This document shows positions 18,139 through 27,246 of a stretch of DNA of 64,000 nucleotides, one piece after another; the first letter of the stretch is position 1; each line of letters starts with the position of its first letter. Origin of the DNA: Collinsella ureilytica (GTDB taxonomy: Bacteria; Actinomycetota; Coriobacteriia; Coriobacteriales; Coriobacteriaceae); assembly GCF_019795105.1 (NCBI RefSeq), contig NZ_JAIMFO010000009.1:39587-103586 (forward strand), written 5' to 3'. The position numbers were made by a program, and so were the translations under genes. The notes beneath the pieces are model-generated. The model was not told the origin of the DNA, did not search any database, and saw only the letters and a program-made list of their open reading frames with translations.

Positions 18139-19026
18139 CTATGATCGCTTTTGAAGAACAAGGTAACGGTTCAGGTGTCCAGATTTTCCATCGGAAGAAA
18201 ACCGCTCAAGCTCAACAAGGCCGTTGCCGAGCTCTTGCGTGAGCTGGTCAAGTTCTTCCTCACTCGTGTGATGGCAGTAGCGCCACGCGCCCTCAAGATC
18301 CATCCAGCCAAGGATATGATCGCCTGGCTCAAGGATTGCGTGTTCAAACCCGGGGAAGGGCGGTGCGGCGTGCGTTTGTGCTTGGGCAGTTTTTGCTTTT
18401 GCCGCCAGCCGCTCATCATCCATAAACTGCCAAAATGAGATCAGAGCGATACCGCCTTCGCAAAGACTGTGCCCCAGTTCTCGTATGAGTGCGCCTCGCA
18501 ATGCTCTCGTGGGGATATGGTGCATAAAGCCAAAGCAGACGGCGACATCATAGGTATCAGTCGGCAAACTAGAACTATCGTCCATGAGGTCTTTGAGGAT
18601 GTCGCGGCGCTCGAGCTTCCACGTTGGTTGAGGTGGGGTTGCCGATAGCAGATCGGGGTTGTTATCAATGGCGTGGATCTTGAGCTGCATATCTGCAAGC
18701 TGAGCGCTTGCATACCGAGCAAAGCGAAGGTTGCCAGATGCGAGATCGAGGACGCGCAGGCACCTTGGCAGTACTGCACTGTTCTGCTCGCCATGCGGAG
18801 TCTGTTTGCGCACATCTTGCTCAATCGTATTTTGTGCGTGTGTGCGAATCAGTTCGACAACGCGCTTCCATCCCTCCCAAGGAACGCTCCGGGTTGCAGA
18901 AAATGTTGCGGCATGAGTTTGATAAAACCGCGTATTGAGATCGATGAGCTGCTGAGCGGTAGCGCGTGTCATCGTTTGTTGTGCGAGCACCGAGGGGTGA
19001 GTCTCACGATGATCTTCATAGTTCAT
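18139..19026 (-). CDS. Class I SAM methyltransferase, Trm9/ABH8-like
   Basis: About 295 residues from ATG 19026; an alternative start at 19071 adds 15 residues, and neither has a strong ribosome site. Methyltransferase motifs: RVLDLASGNLRFARYAS (motif I), IHAIDNNPDLL (II), DTYDVAVCFGFMHHIPTRAL (IV), then GALIRELGHSLCEGGIALISFWQF. The HH-x-x-TR-x-x-R and GG-x-x-LI-x-x-W spacing resembles eukaryotic Trm9, which methylates cm5U34 to mcm5U. It is first in an operon with TrmB and stands back to back with Elp3, which makes cm5U34. The tRNA role is an inference; other small-molecule substrates are possible. Confidence 0.7.
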   Translation of the reverse strand: MNYEDHRETHPSVLAQQTMTRATAQQLIDLNTRFYQTHAATFSATRSVPWEGWKRVVELIRTHAQNTIEQDVRKQTPHGEQNSAVLPRCLRVLDLASGNLRFARYASAQLADMQLKIHAIDNNPDLLSATPPQPTWKLERRDILKDLMDDSSSLPTDTYDVAVCFGFMHHIPTRALRGALIRELGHSLCEGGIALISFWQFMDDERLAAKAKTAQAQTHAAPPFPGFEHAILEPGDHILGWMDLEGAWRYCHHTSEEELDQLTQELGNGLVELERFSSDGKSGHLNRYLVLQKRS

Positions 19027-19299
19027 GTACTTACGCCCTTTGCTTTCATGCCGGTTTTCTGACACTACCATGGCACTTCAGCCCCGGTTTTGCCACGTGC
19101 CGCCCAGAGTCCCAACCTAGCTTGCACCGAGCTCATCCCCAGTGCTTTGTGGCTTTGCTGCTGGCCATGTAGCTCATCAATGCGCTCATCTTTGGCTGCT
19201 GCCTGCTCATAGCATTACCGAAGCTCTTGTTTGCTCATACATGGTAGCTTCTTTCTCAGGGCTTCACGTTGTTTTCCAACCCGTACTGAGTTCCTAGGC

Positions 19300-19305
19300 T
19301 ACAAT
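19300..19305 (+). promoter_or_regulatory. -10 element placing the Elp3 transcript start at or next to the ATG
   Basis: TACAAT ends eight bases before ATG 19314, and no Shine-Dalgarno sequence lies in the interval. That fits a leaderless mRNA. There is no clear -35 box. The rest of the 19072-19313 gap is empty of recognisable features. Confidence 0.4.
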
Positions 19306-19313
19306 TTGGATCT

Positions 19314-21365
19314 ATGGATAGCATTATTTTGGAGATTGCCCGCGCTTTGCGCCAAGGGCTTGAGGTGGATGACCGCGAGCTGACCCGCATGATTCATGCG
19401 CGTCTGCGCAAAGACGGTGCCGACAAACGACGGTTTGCCAAGCGGCGTCTGCTGCCGTACTACCTTGGGGTGAAGCGCAACAATCCCGATCTTTGGAAGT
19501 CCTGGCAGATTGACCCTCAGACTGACCAGGGAATTATTTCTGTCTTGCGCATGAAGCCGCGAAGGACGGCCTCTGGTGTGGCAACGGTGACGGTCATCAC
19601 AAAGCCCTGGCCATGCTCTGGCTCCTGTCTATTTTGCCCTAACGATATTCGTATGCCGAAGAGCTATGTGCACAACGAGCCTGCCTGTGCTCGAGCAGAG
19701 CTTTGCTATTTTGATCCGTACTTGCAGGTTGAAGCGCGTTTACGAACGCTCGAGCAGATGGGTCATCCCACCGATAAAGTTGAGCTCATTGTTCTCGGTG
19801 GAACGTGGACTGATTATCCGGAGTCCTATCGCCTGTGGTTTGCCTCTGAGCTATTTCGAGCGGTCAATGAGCGGGCGCGCGGGACAGGTGAGAGATCGGG
19901 TGCGCAGTCGTGCGGCCATACTCGTTCAGGTGAAGCGGCCCATGAAGTGTGTGCCACATCGCATGGATCTGCTGAGGATGCGCGCGTGGTAGATGCCTTT
20001 GCTGGGGATGGTTTTCAAGCGAGGGAAGCGGCGCGTGCAGGCTCAGATACATCTCAATCGATCACCCAGAACTCCCAGGCGCATAAAGGCTCAACTCAAC
20101 TCCCTAGCGACGCAGATGCGCGACGCGCATGGTATGCCCAGGCAGGGTTTCAGCAGCAGGCACTTGATACCGATCCTGAGCTTTTTGAGCTCCAAGCCCT
20201 CGTAGATGAGGGAATGATTGACTATAACCATGCGGTGCGCAAGCTCTACGGTAGTCGTGCACTCGATCGGGCGCTTGAGCACTATCAGACGGGTAGCTGG
20301 GAAGAGCTTGAACGCCTCCAAAAAGAAAATGAGCAGGCACCTCGGCGAGTAGTTGGTTTGGTGGTCGAAACGCGTCCAGACGCAATTTCGGCGCGTTCCT
20401 TGGCCGATATGCGCCGCCTTGGGTGCACTAAGGTGCAAATGGGTGTGCAAAGCCTTGACCAGGCAGTGCTTGATGCATCGGGGAGAGGAATTGAGATCGC
20501 TCGTATTCAGCAGGCGTTCTCGCTCCTTCGTCTTTTTGGATTTAAAATCCATGTGCACCAGATGCTGAATCTTCCTGGTTCAAATCCTGATCGTGATCGG
20601 CGAGCCTACGAGCAGCTCGTGAGCAACCCGAGCTTTTTACCTGATGAGATTAAGCTCTATCCCTGTGTGCTTATCGGTAGTGCGCGTCTGCGTACGGCCT
20701 TTGAAGATGGAAGCTGGCAGCCGTATCCAGAAGATGAGCTGATCAGGCTTTTGGCAGATATGATTTTGGATACACCGCCGTATTGTCGGATTTCTCGTAT
20801 GATCCGTGATTTCTCATCTGAAGATATTGAAGCAGGGAGCAAAAAGCCCAATTTGCGCCAGCTTGTAGAGGAACAGCTGCGCACATCACATGTTGCAGAC
20901 GAGGTGCAAGAGATTCGCTTTCGCGAAGTAGGCACGGCAGAAGTTGAGGCTCAAGATCTTACCCTCTGCGATGTTGCGTATGAAACAACGGTGGCACATG
21001 AGCACTTTCTTGAGTGGCGTGCGCCGGATGGCAAAATTGCTGGTTTTTTGCGGCTCTCGCTGCCGCGCGAGGAGGCGCTCAAAACGCTGGGTGTTGAGCG
21101 GTATCTGCGCGCTGGTGAGGCTATGATTCGCGAGGTTCATATTTATGGACGGGTCGCCCGTTTGGGAGAAGATGGCCAGGCCGCTCAGCATCTCGGCCTT
21201 GGGCGGGCGCTCATCAGAGAGGCTCAAGATCTGGCGGCTCGCGCTGGTTTTCATGCTATCAAGGTGATTTCAGCGGTGGGCACCCGTGGCTACTATCGAA
21301 GTCTTGGTTTTGAAGATGCGGGACTGTATCAACGATGCGAAATTGAGGTGAGGCCTCATGGATAA
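19314..21365 (+). CDS. Elp3-like radical SAM tRNA U34 carboxymethyltransferase with GNAT domain
   Basis: 683 residues. The radical-SAM domain has the 4Fe-4S motif PCSGSCLFCPND (Cys 101, 105, 108) and Elp3-specific blocks YLGVKRNNPDLWKSW, ELIVLGGTWTDYP, VGLVVETRPDAIS, TKVQMGVQSLD, FKIHVHQMLNLPGS and SRMIRDFSS. The C-terminal ~120 residues form a GNAT acetyltransferase domain (MIREVHIYGRV, GLGRALIREAQDLA, YYRSLGFEDAG). It makes cm5U at wobble position 34 from acetyl-CoA and SAM. A low-complexity insertion of about 80 residues (about 190-270) lies between GGTWTDYP and the next core block. It overlaps the following gene by eight bases. Confidence 0.9.
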   Translation: MDSIILEIARALRQGLEVDDRELTRMIHARLRKDGADKRRFAKRRLLPYYLGVKRNNPDLWKSWQIDPQTDQGIISVLRMKPRRTASGVATVTVITKPWPCSGSCLFCPNDIRMPKSYVHNEPACARAELCYFDPYLQVEARLRTLEQMGHPTDKVELIVLGGTWTDYPESYRLWFASELFRAVNERARGTGERSGAQSCGHTRSGEAAHEVCATSHGSAEDARVVDAFAGDGFQAREAARAGSDTSQSITQNSQAHKGSTQLPSDADARRAWYAQAGFQQQALDTDPELFELQALVDEGMIDYNHAVRKLYGSRALDRALEHYQTGSWEELERLQKENEQAPRRVVGLVVETRPDAISARSLADMRRLGCTKVQMGVQSLDQAVLDASGRGIEIARIQQAFSLLRLFGFKIHVHQMLNLPGSNPDRDRRAYEQLVSNPSFLPDEIKLYPCVLIGSARLRTAFEDGSWQPYPEDELIRLLADMILDTPPYCRISRMIRDFSSEDIEAGSKKPNLRQLVEEQLRTSHVADEVQEIRFREVGTAEVEAQDLTLCDVAYETTVAHEHFLEWRAPDGKIAGFLRLSLPREEALKTLGVERYLRAGEAMIREVHIYGRVARLGEDGQAAQHLGLGRALIREAQDLAARAGFHAIKVISAVGTRGYYRSLGFEDAGLYQRCEIEVRPHG

Positions 21366-22290
21366 AGGCATGAAAGGCGCGATTGCTGCTGGTGTGGTGG
21401 CAGCAGGAACGCTCATTGGAGCTGCAGCCATTTCTCTCGCGCGGCGGCATACCTTACAGGTTGTGCGCATGAGTTCAGGGTCTGCTCGGGTTCATATGGT
21501 GGAGTCAGAAGATGGATGCCGGGCTCGAGTCTTAAGCCAGGGAGGCGTGTTTCAAAGCGCTACGTATCTCGATGAGCGGCGATTTGATCCGGTCTTTGCG
21601 TATATCAAAGGTTTTGATGCGTGCTTGGTGGCTCGTCCTCAAGAAGAGCCATTTCGCGTGCTTGTGGTAGGAGGCGGCGGGTTTTCTTACCCCAAGCATC
21701 TGTTGAGTACACAAGCTCCCGTTGCACTTGATGTGATTGAGCCCGAGCCAGCTATTATTCGTGCAGCCAGGAGCTGGTTTTTCTTAGATGAGTTGGAGCG
21801 AACGCTTACGGATGAGAGCCAGGCTGAGAAAAACTCGCTCAGGATTTTTGCCGAAGAAGGACGAGCGCTCTTAGAGCGCGGGTGTGCCCAGGTGTTTTCT
21901 TCCACAGTCTCTTCTGAGCAGGAGGTGTGTTTGCCGCACTACCACGCCATCATCGTTGATGCTTTTGCGGGGGCTCAACCGGTAGCTGATCTTCATACTG
22001 TAGAGGGTGTGCAGGTGCTTGCAAGCTACCTTGAGCCGGGCGGCGTACACTTTACGAATGTAGCCCTCAGCCAGGGCGGCGATTACACCTTCTTGCGCAA
22101 CCTCGTGTCCACGATGCGAGAGGTGTACAAGTATGTGCATGTCATTGCTGCCTCTGATCCAGTCTGGTCGGATACCGAAAACTATATTGTGGCTGCCTCA
22201 AATACCGCCTATGCCTTTGATCATGAGGTTGCTTATGATGACGAGTTTTTAGGAACTTCCATGTACGATGGAGATGCGGGAGGTAAGTAG
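21358..22290 (+). CDS. Membrane-anchored spermidine-synthase-like protein
   Basis: 310 residues. An N-terminal hydrophobic segment (about 6-27, GAIAAGVVAAGTLIGAAAI) precedes a spermidine-synthase-type Rossmann fold with VLVVGGGGFSYPKHLL, ALDVIEPEPAIIRAA and HAIIVDAFAGAQPVADLHTV. The polyamine-synthase catalytic Asp region reads VDAFAG rather than DSTDP, so aminopropyl transfer is doubtful. Many such actinobacterial proteins are annotated only by fold. It starts inside the Elp3 gene (translational coupling), and its 3' end overlaps the convergent helicase gene by 58 bases. Confidence 0.75.
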   Translation: MDKGMKGAIAAGVVAAGTLIGAAAISLARRHTLQVVRMSSGSARVHMVESEDGCRARVLSQGGVFQSATYLDERRFDPVFAYIKGFDACLVARPQEEPFRVLVVGGGGFSYPKHLLSTQAPVALDVIEPEPAIIRAARSWFFLDELERTLTDESQAEKNSLRIFAEEGRALLERGCAQVFSSTVSSEQEVCLPHYHAIIVDAFAGAQPVADLHTVEGVQVLASYLEPGGVHFTNVALSQGGDYTFLRNLVSTMREVYKYVHVIAASDPVWSDTENYIVAASNTAYAFDHEVAYDDEFLGTSMYDGDAGGK

Positions 22291-24827
22291 GCGGGTGTCG
22301 AGCCATCTCCAAACTCCTGAGCCCAGCTTTGCACGCGAGCAAGCATGCCTTCAACGTCGAGGACGCCAAGCGCAAATCCCTTGCGTACGAGTGCATCGGG
22401 AATAAACGAGTCGTATTTTTCAAAACGGGGCACTTCATTGGTATAGAGCAGATCTTGTGGATCGAGGCCGTTTTGGGCTTCTTTGCCAAGCACAGAAAAA
22501 AATGTTTCGGCATCAATGCTGGGCTTGAGGCGAAATTGCATGAAATAGGGACGTGAAGCGTCGAGCCCACGAAGCCCCAGGCGCTTCGCACAGCGAATCT
22601 TTAAAAAGCGCTCCAGCGCTAAAAAGGCATAGCTGCCAAGCCACGGTAGGAGCGCCCAGCTATCTTCTCCAAGATGTATGAGCGGACAAGCGCTGCGGCC
22701 AGTGATATGAGCTAACCTGGCCTCTTTTCGAGCGCTGGCAAGCCGTGCTCGAGCGTTGGTGAGCAGATACGGATAGGTCTCGGTTTCGGCTAGTGCTTGC
22801 TGCATGCGTTCGAGCACGCGCGTCTCAATACTGCCTGCACAGTTTCCAAAATAGGCAGGAACACGACCGGGAATTTGGGTGCAATGAACAACACGCCGCT
22901 CATAATCAAGTTCTTCTACGAGCCAGCACTTGCCAGCAATGGCTAAGCGCTCACCTACGGGAGGTGGGTTCACCACGGTGCCGAGCTCTATGCCCTCGCT
23001 TCTCACAGCGTACTCAATGTTTTCTTGAAAGACCGCAAAGAACTTATGCGAGTTAATTTGGCGCTCGCCCTGCAAGCCTACGATGAGGCCACCTGTTTCT
23101 GTGAGCTCTATCTGATCGGTGCGAATGAGGTGGTGTAGTAAAGCCCTCAGATCATTGGTGGTGATACGACGAAATGGCGTGAGCGTGAGGATGCGACTGG
23201 CAAGCTCGGCGGGTGTGAGCTCACCGGTAGCGGCGAGGGTGGACATGATTTGGTGGTAGAGCAGGCTATAGGGGAGCTTACGGTTGCTTGGCGGCTCAAC
23301 ATAGCGATCCTCAAGGTAGAGCTGGATGAGGGCGATTCCCTGCAGGAGTTTCCACGGGATGGTTTCAGGAAAGGTTGACCGGGGCTCTGAGGGTTCCTCT
23401 CGAATAATAAAATGCATCTCTGGGGGCGTGTCCCTGCGACCAGTGCGACCGAGGCGCTGTAAGAAGCCCGAAACGGTAAAGGGTGCATCGATCTGGAAGG
23501 TGCGCTCAAGGCGTCCGATATCAATGCCCAACTCAAGGGTGGCAGTGGTAACGGTGGTATCGGCTCGATCGTCCTCGCGCATGAGCTCTTCTGCAGACTC
23601 ACGCAAGCTGGACGAAATATTTCCGTGGTGAATGAGGAAGCGGTCTGGCTCGCCAGCCGTTTGAGCAAGCGATCGAAGCATTGAGCAGACCCATTCTGCC
23701 TCTTCACGCGAGTTAGAAAAAACAAGACATTTTGACCCTGTACTACCCTCATAGATTGAAATAATTCCTGGGTCTGCGCCCTGAAACTCAGGATGGATTT
23801 GACTTGCGCGGTAGGGGCGAGTGGGAGAAAGGAGGCGGATGGTACTCCAGTGTGGATCCGGATCACGGTCTTTTGCGAGAAGGAGCTGCTCTAAGGATTC
23901 ACTGCTTGGCTGAGGCACATCTTCAATTTCAAGAACTTCTACCGGGATGGGGGCTCGCACACCATCAAAGACAGAGGTGCTCGAAGCTGCGTGAGGCAAG
24001 TCGTTTTCCCTCACTCCGACCTGCTTACTGACAGCTTCGTATCTCCCTGCCGTCACCCGCGAGCTTACGCTTGCACCTGCTTGAGGGCCTGCCGTAAAGA
24101 AGTGCTCCAGAGTAAGCGACCAGCTGCGATTGGGCTCCGTAAACCGAGGAATGACGCAGGATCTCTGTGTGCCTGCAGCAAGAAGCTCGGCTGCTCGTTC
24201 AGGCTCTCCAAGCGTGGCAGAAAGCCCAATACGCCGAGGACAGGATCCACTCAAGCGCGCGAGCCGCTCAATCAAACAGAGGGTCTGGCTACCTCGATCT
24301 TGGCGAAGCAGTGAGTGAAGCTCATCGATCACAATAAAGCGTGTATCGTGAAAAAGAGCCGGTATGCTTGGTGTATGCCTCATAAGCAGGGCTTCAAGTG
24401 ACTCAGGCGTGATTTGCAAAATTCCTGAGGGTTGCTTGAGCAGCCGACGTTTATGCGAGGCAGAAACATCTCCGTGCCAGCGCCATACCGGGATTCCCGC
24501 CGCTTCGGTAAGTTCATCGAGCCGTTGGAACTGATCGTTAATTAAGGCCTTGAGTGGTGCGATATAGAGGACATCTACGCTCGTGGCTGGGTCTTCCATC
24601 ATGAGCGACAAGATAGGAAAAAACGCAGCCTCAGTTTTTCCCGATGCGGTGCCTGAGGTGAGCAAGACGTGGTCGTCAGTATCAAAAATGGCAGAGGCTG
24701 CGGCAGTTTGAATGCCGTGCAGCTCGTTCCAACCATGGTTAAAAATAAACTCCTGGATAAAGGGGGCATATCTGCTAAAGGTATCCATGCGCACTTCATT
24801 TCCACTATCGAACATGCGTTCTATCAT
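22233..24827 (-). CDS. Lhr-type DEAD/DEAH-box helicase (TerB/BrxD-module type, BrxHII-like)
   Basis: 864 residues. Domain 1: FIQEFIFNHGWNELHGIQTA (Q-motif-like), Walker A LTSGTASGKTEAAF, YIAPLKALINDQF, WHGDVSASHKRRLL, QITPESLEALL, VIDELHSLL (DELH box), GLSATLGE. Domain 2: CLVFSNSREEAEWVC, TTATLELGIDIG, FLQRLGRTGRRD. The rest is the Lhr-type C-terminal region. Its sequence is very close to my memory of helicases encoded beside TerB-N proteins and DUF2791 ATPases. Those two partners lie at 29.6-32.8 kb on the same strand, separated from it by three rightward genes. A TATGAT box seven bases before an internal ATG (MFDSGNE) hints at a leaderless start. Confidence 0.85.
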   Translation of the reverse strand: MIERMFDSGNEVRMDTFSRYAPFIQEFIFNHGWNELHGIQTAAASAIFDTDDHVLLTSGTASGKTEAAFFPILSLMMEDPATSVDVLYIAPLKALINDQFQRLDELTEAAGIPVWRWHGDVSASHKRRLLKQPSGILQITPESLEALLMRHTPSIPALFHDTRFIVIDELHSLLRQDRGSQTLCLIERLARLSGSCPRRIGLSATLGEPERAAELLAAGTQRSCVIPRFTEPNRSWSLTLEHFFTAGPQAGASVSSRVTAGRYEAVSKQVGVRENDLPHAASSTSVFDGVRAPIPVEVLEIEDVPQPSSESLEQLLLAKDRDPDPHWSTIRLLSPTRPYRASQIHPEFQGADPGIISIYEGSTGSKCLVFSNSREEAEWVCSMLRSLAQTAGEPDRFLIHHGNISSSLRESAEELMREDDRADTTVTTATLELGIDIGRLERTFQIDAPFTVSGFLQRLGRTGRRDTPPEMHFIIREEPSEPRSTFPETIPWKLLQGIALIQLYLEDRYVEPPSNRKLPYSLLYHQIMSTLAATGELTPAELASRILTLTPFRRITTNDLRALLHHLIRTDQIELTETGGLIVGLQGERQINSHKFFAVFQENIEYAVRSEGIELGTVVNPPPVGERLAIAGKCWLVEELDYERRVVHCTQIPGRVPAYFGNCAGSIETRVLERMQQALAETETYPYLLTNARARLASARKEARLAHITGRSACPLIHLGEDSWALLPWLGSYAFLALERFLKIRCAKRLGLRGLDASRPYFMQFRLKPSIDAETFFSVLGKEAQNGLDPQDLLYTNEVPRFEKYDSFIPDALVRKGFALGVLDVEGMLARVQSWAQEFGDGSTPAYLPPASPSYMEVPKNSSS

Positions 24828-24858
24828 AGCACGATCTCTCTCACCAAACGATGAGCCA

Positions 24859-24886
24859 TTGCAGGAATGGTGCTGCCTGTTACACT
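24859..24886 (+). promoter_or_regulatory. Promoter of the rubredoxin/glutamate-synthase gene
   Basis: TTGCAG (24859-24864), 16-base spacer, TACACT (24881-24886). The TACACT word is repeated 11 bases further on, which may be an operator. Confidence 0.5.
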
Positions 24887-24917
24887 ATTAGTACACTGTC
24901 TTAATAGAGGGGAGTCT

Positions 24918-26333
24918 ATGATGGCAAGGTATCGGTGCCCGTTGTGTGGGTGGATCTATGATGAGGCTACGGAAGGCTCAGTTACAGATGAGTCGGTCTG
25001 CCTTATGTGTGGTACGCCGCTTTCAGAGTTCATCTTAGTAGAGGATGAGGATTCAAGATCGGAATCAGCAGCGGCAAGTTCGGGCGCTTCATCTGAAGGT
25101 GAAGAAAACCCGCTTGCGGTGCCGGCGAATCTGAGACGAGATGCTTCATCGATTCGTCATTTTGATGCCATTCGTGAGATGGCTCTGAGCGGTAAGGTGC
25201 CCGATGGCGCGATGGCAACCGATCTGCCGCTGCCCGCTTGGGAAGATATTCTTGTCTTAGGGGCGCAACTTGACCCGATGCCGCTTGCTGAGGGCTCCGA
25301 TGTTGATCTGAGATGTGTGATCGGTCCAAAGTGCGCTCGTCCGCTTGTGCTGGAAGGCCCTGCCTTTGTGTCGCATATGTCATTTGGTGCCTTGTCCGCA
25401 GAGGCAAAAGAGGCCCTCGCTCGTGGTGCCACTGCTGCAGGTACTGCTATGTGCTCAGGAGAGGGAGGCATCTTGCCAGCAGAGCGTGAAGCCTCTGATC
25501 GGTATATCTTCGAGATTGCCCCATTGCGCTATTCGGTAACCGATGAAAATCTCCGTGCAGCAGGTGCCATTGAAATTAAGATTGGCCAGGGAACTAAGCC
25601 TGGTATGGGTGGGCATCTGCCAGGCAGTAAGGTGACTGAAGAAATCGCTCGCATTCGCGGCCGAAAGCCCGGTGAAGATATTATTTCTCCTTCAACCCTT
25701 CCGGGTGTAGAGAATGCCGATGATTTGCGCGCACTGGTGGATGAGATGCGCGAGCGCAGCCTTGGCGCTCCGGTAGGTATCAAGTTGGCGGCAGGTCATA
25801 TTGAGCGCGATATTGATATGGCTGTCATTGCGGGAGCAGACTTTATTACGATCGACGGCAGGGGAGGAGCGACTGGAGCTTCCCCGGTGATGCTTCGCGA
25901 TGCCGCTTCGGTTCCTACGATGTATGCGCTTGTTCGGGCGCGTCGCCGCCTTGATGAGCTTGAGTCAGATGCAGGCTTGATCATTACTGGTGGCTTGCGT
26001 GTGGCCTCAGATATTGTAAAGGCGCTTGCCTTAGGTGCCGATGCCGTAGCGCTGGCTACCGCATCCCTGATGGCTTTGGGCTGCCAGCAGTATCGAATCT
26101 GCGGCTCAGGCATGTGCCCCATGGGTATTGCAACCCAAGATGAAGAGCTGCGTGCTCGCTTGAATTGGGATCATGCTGCTCAGCGTGTGGAGAACTTCTA
26201 CCGTGCAACCTTTGAGGACATTGCAATGTTTTGCCGCATTATGGGTCATAGCTCAATTCGTGATTTTTCACCTGCTGATCTGGTGAGTGCCAATGCTGAA
26301 ATGGCAGAGCGTTTAGGAATTGCTCGAGCCTAA
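24918..26333 (+). CDS. Rubredoxin-domain glutamate-synthase-like FMN oxidoreductase (GltB2-type)
   Basis: 471 residues from ATG 24918 (GGGGAG upstream). Residues 1-40 are a rubredoxin-like iron site (YRCPLCGWIYDEA, VCLMCGTPL). From about residue 110 the protein follows the FMN-binding alpha-subunit domain of glutamate synthases: SFGALSAEAKEALARGA, GEGGILPAE, IEIKIGQGTKPGMGGHLPG, GVKLAAGH-like VGIKLAAGHIERD, ITIDGRGGATGASP, and the Cys cluster RICGSGMCPMGIATQD. No glutaminase domain is present, so it probably is not a classical GOGAT. Such proteins occur in anaerobes with unknown substrates; an electron-transfer or oxidative-stress role is possible. Confidence 0.85.
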   Translation: MMARYRCPLCGWIYDEATEGSVTDESVCLMCGTPLSEFILVEDEDSRSESAAASSGASSEGEENPLAVPANLRRDASSIRHFDAIREMALSGKVPDGAMATDLPLPAWEDILVLGAQLDPMPLAEGSDVDLRCVIGPKCARPLVLEGPAFVSHMSFGALSAEAKEALARGATAAGTAMCSGEGGILPAEREASDRYIFEIAPLRYSVTDENLRAAGAIEIKIGQGTKPGMGGHLPGSKVTEEIARIRGRKPGEDIISPSTLPGVENADDLRALVDEMRERSLGAPVGIKLAAGHIERDIDMAVIAGADFITIDGRGGATGASPVMLRDAASVPTMYALVRARRRLDELESDAGLIITGGLRVASDIVKALALGADAVALATASLMALGCQQYRICGSGMCPMGIATQDEELRARLNWDHAAQRVENFYRATFEDIAMFCRIMGHSSIRDFSPADLVSANAEMAERLGIARA

Positions 26334-26644
26334 GGCAAGGGGTTCGCACGTTTCGTATCTGATCCCTTCGGCTTGTGTATGGCACGTCAGGTTTTGCTTC
26401 TGATGGGGCTTGCCATCCTCAGCGCTCTGTATACAGAGGTGCTTTGGTTGTACTCAGACAGATTGGCGATCAAGGTGTTCGGCGTCCGTAGCCTGTTTTC
26501 ACGTGCTTCTTTTGTGCGTCTTGGACGGGGTGCGGACGTCGTGCCATACTTCAAGGTTATCCACGGGATACTGCATCAAAACAAACGCTTGGTTTGTAGT
26601 GGTTTGCGTATCTGTTCGGAGCAGTTACTGGTAAAGGAGGTGCC

Positions 26645-27166
26645 ATGACACGCAGGACATATGATACCTGGCAGCGCAAGTCTATCCTGTCTGTCATGGT
26701 CTCGCGAGCCGATGCCTACCTTACGGTTGATGAGGTGCTTTCGCTCTTAAAAGAGCAGGATATCCAGGTTGGCCGTACGACGGTCTACCGAACCCTTGAG
26801 CGCCTTGTTGACGAGGGGCGTATGCTCAAAGTTGCCGATGTTCGTGGTGGAGCCGCTCAGTATCGCTCAGCTGCCCCAGAGTTTGATGCAACCCAAGGCC
26901 AGCTTCGCTGTGAGCGTTGTGGCCGGGTGCTTACGTTGTCGTGCTCTATGCTCGAGAGTTTTGCTGGTCATATCTTAGATGAGCATGGCTTTGAGGTAGA
27001 TAGAAGTAAAACGGTACTCTATGGCATTTGTGGAGCCTGCGCTGCAGCAGCATGCGGTGTTCCTGAAGATGCAACACCGTCTGCGTCGGCTCGAGCGGCT
27101 GCCCATCATAGGTGTTTGGGGCAATGTGTAGGACATGATTTGTCCGAGGAGTCCTGCCGTGCGTAA
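26645..27166 (+). CDS. Fur-family metal-dependent regulator
   Basis: 173 residues; AAAGGAGGTGCC leads directly to the ATG. The winged helix (about 5-80) contains LTVDEVLSLL and VGRTTVYRTLERLVDEGRM, the Fur recognition helix. The structural zinc site has two CxxC pairs (CERC, CGAC). The usual His-rich stretch before the first CxxC (HHHHLICxxCG in most Fur/PerR) reads EFDATQGQLRCERCG, so the regulatory metal ligands are lost or altered; only DEHGF is retained. The C-terminal tail adds extra Cys/His (HHRCLGQC). PerR, Zur or Fur subtype cannot be assigned. The preceding gap 26334-26644 shows nothing convincing. Confidence 0.85.
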   Translation: MTRRTYDTWQRKSILSVMVSRADAYLTVDEVLSLLKEQDIQVGRTTVYRTLERLVDEGRMLKVADVRGGAAQYRSAAPEFDATQGQLRCERCGRVLTLSCSMLESFAGHILDEHGFEVDRSKTVLYGICGACAAAACGVPEDATPSASARAAAHHRCLGQCVGHDLSEESCRA

Positions 27167-27246
27167 GAATCAGGTATACCTCGCACCCGCAGCCCTTCTG
27201 AGGTCACTGCTCTGTTCGTAGAGATCCTGATTGCGAGGTCGAAACG

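Noticed and set aside
26373-26648. 91-codon frame with a hydrophobic start before the Fur gene
   Set aside because: No Shine-Dalgarno; overlaps the good AAAGGAGG of the Fur gene; not recognisable as a membrane protein family.
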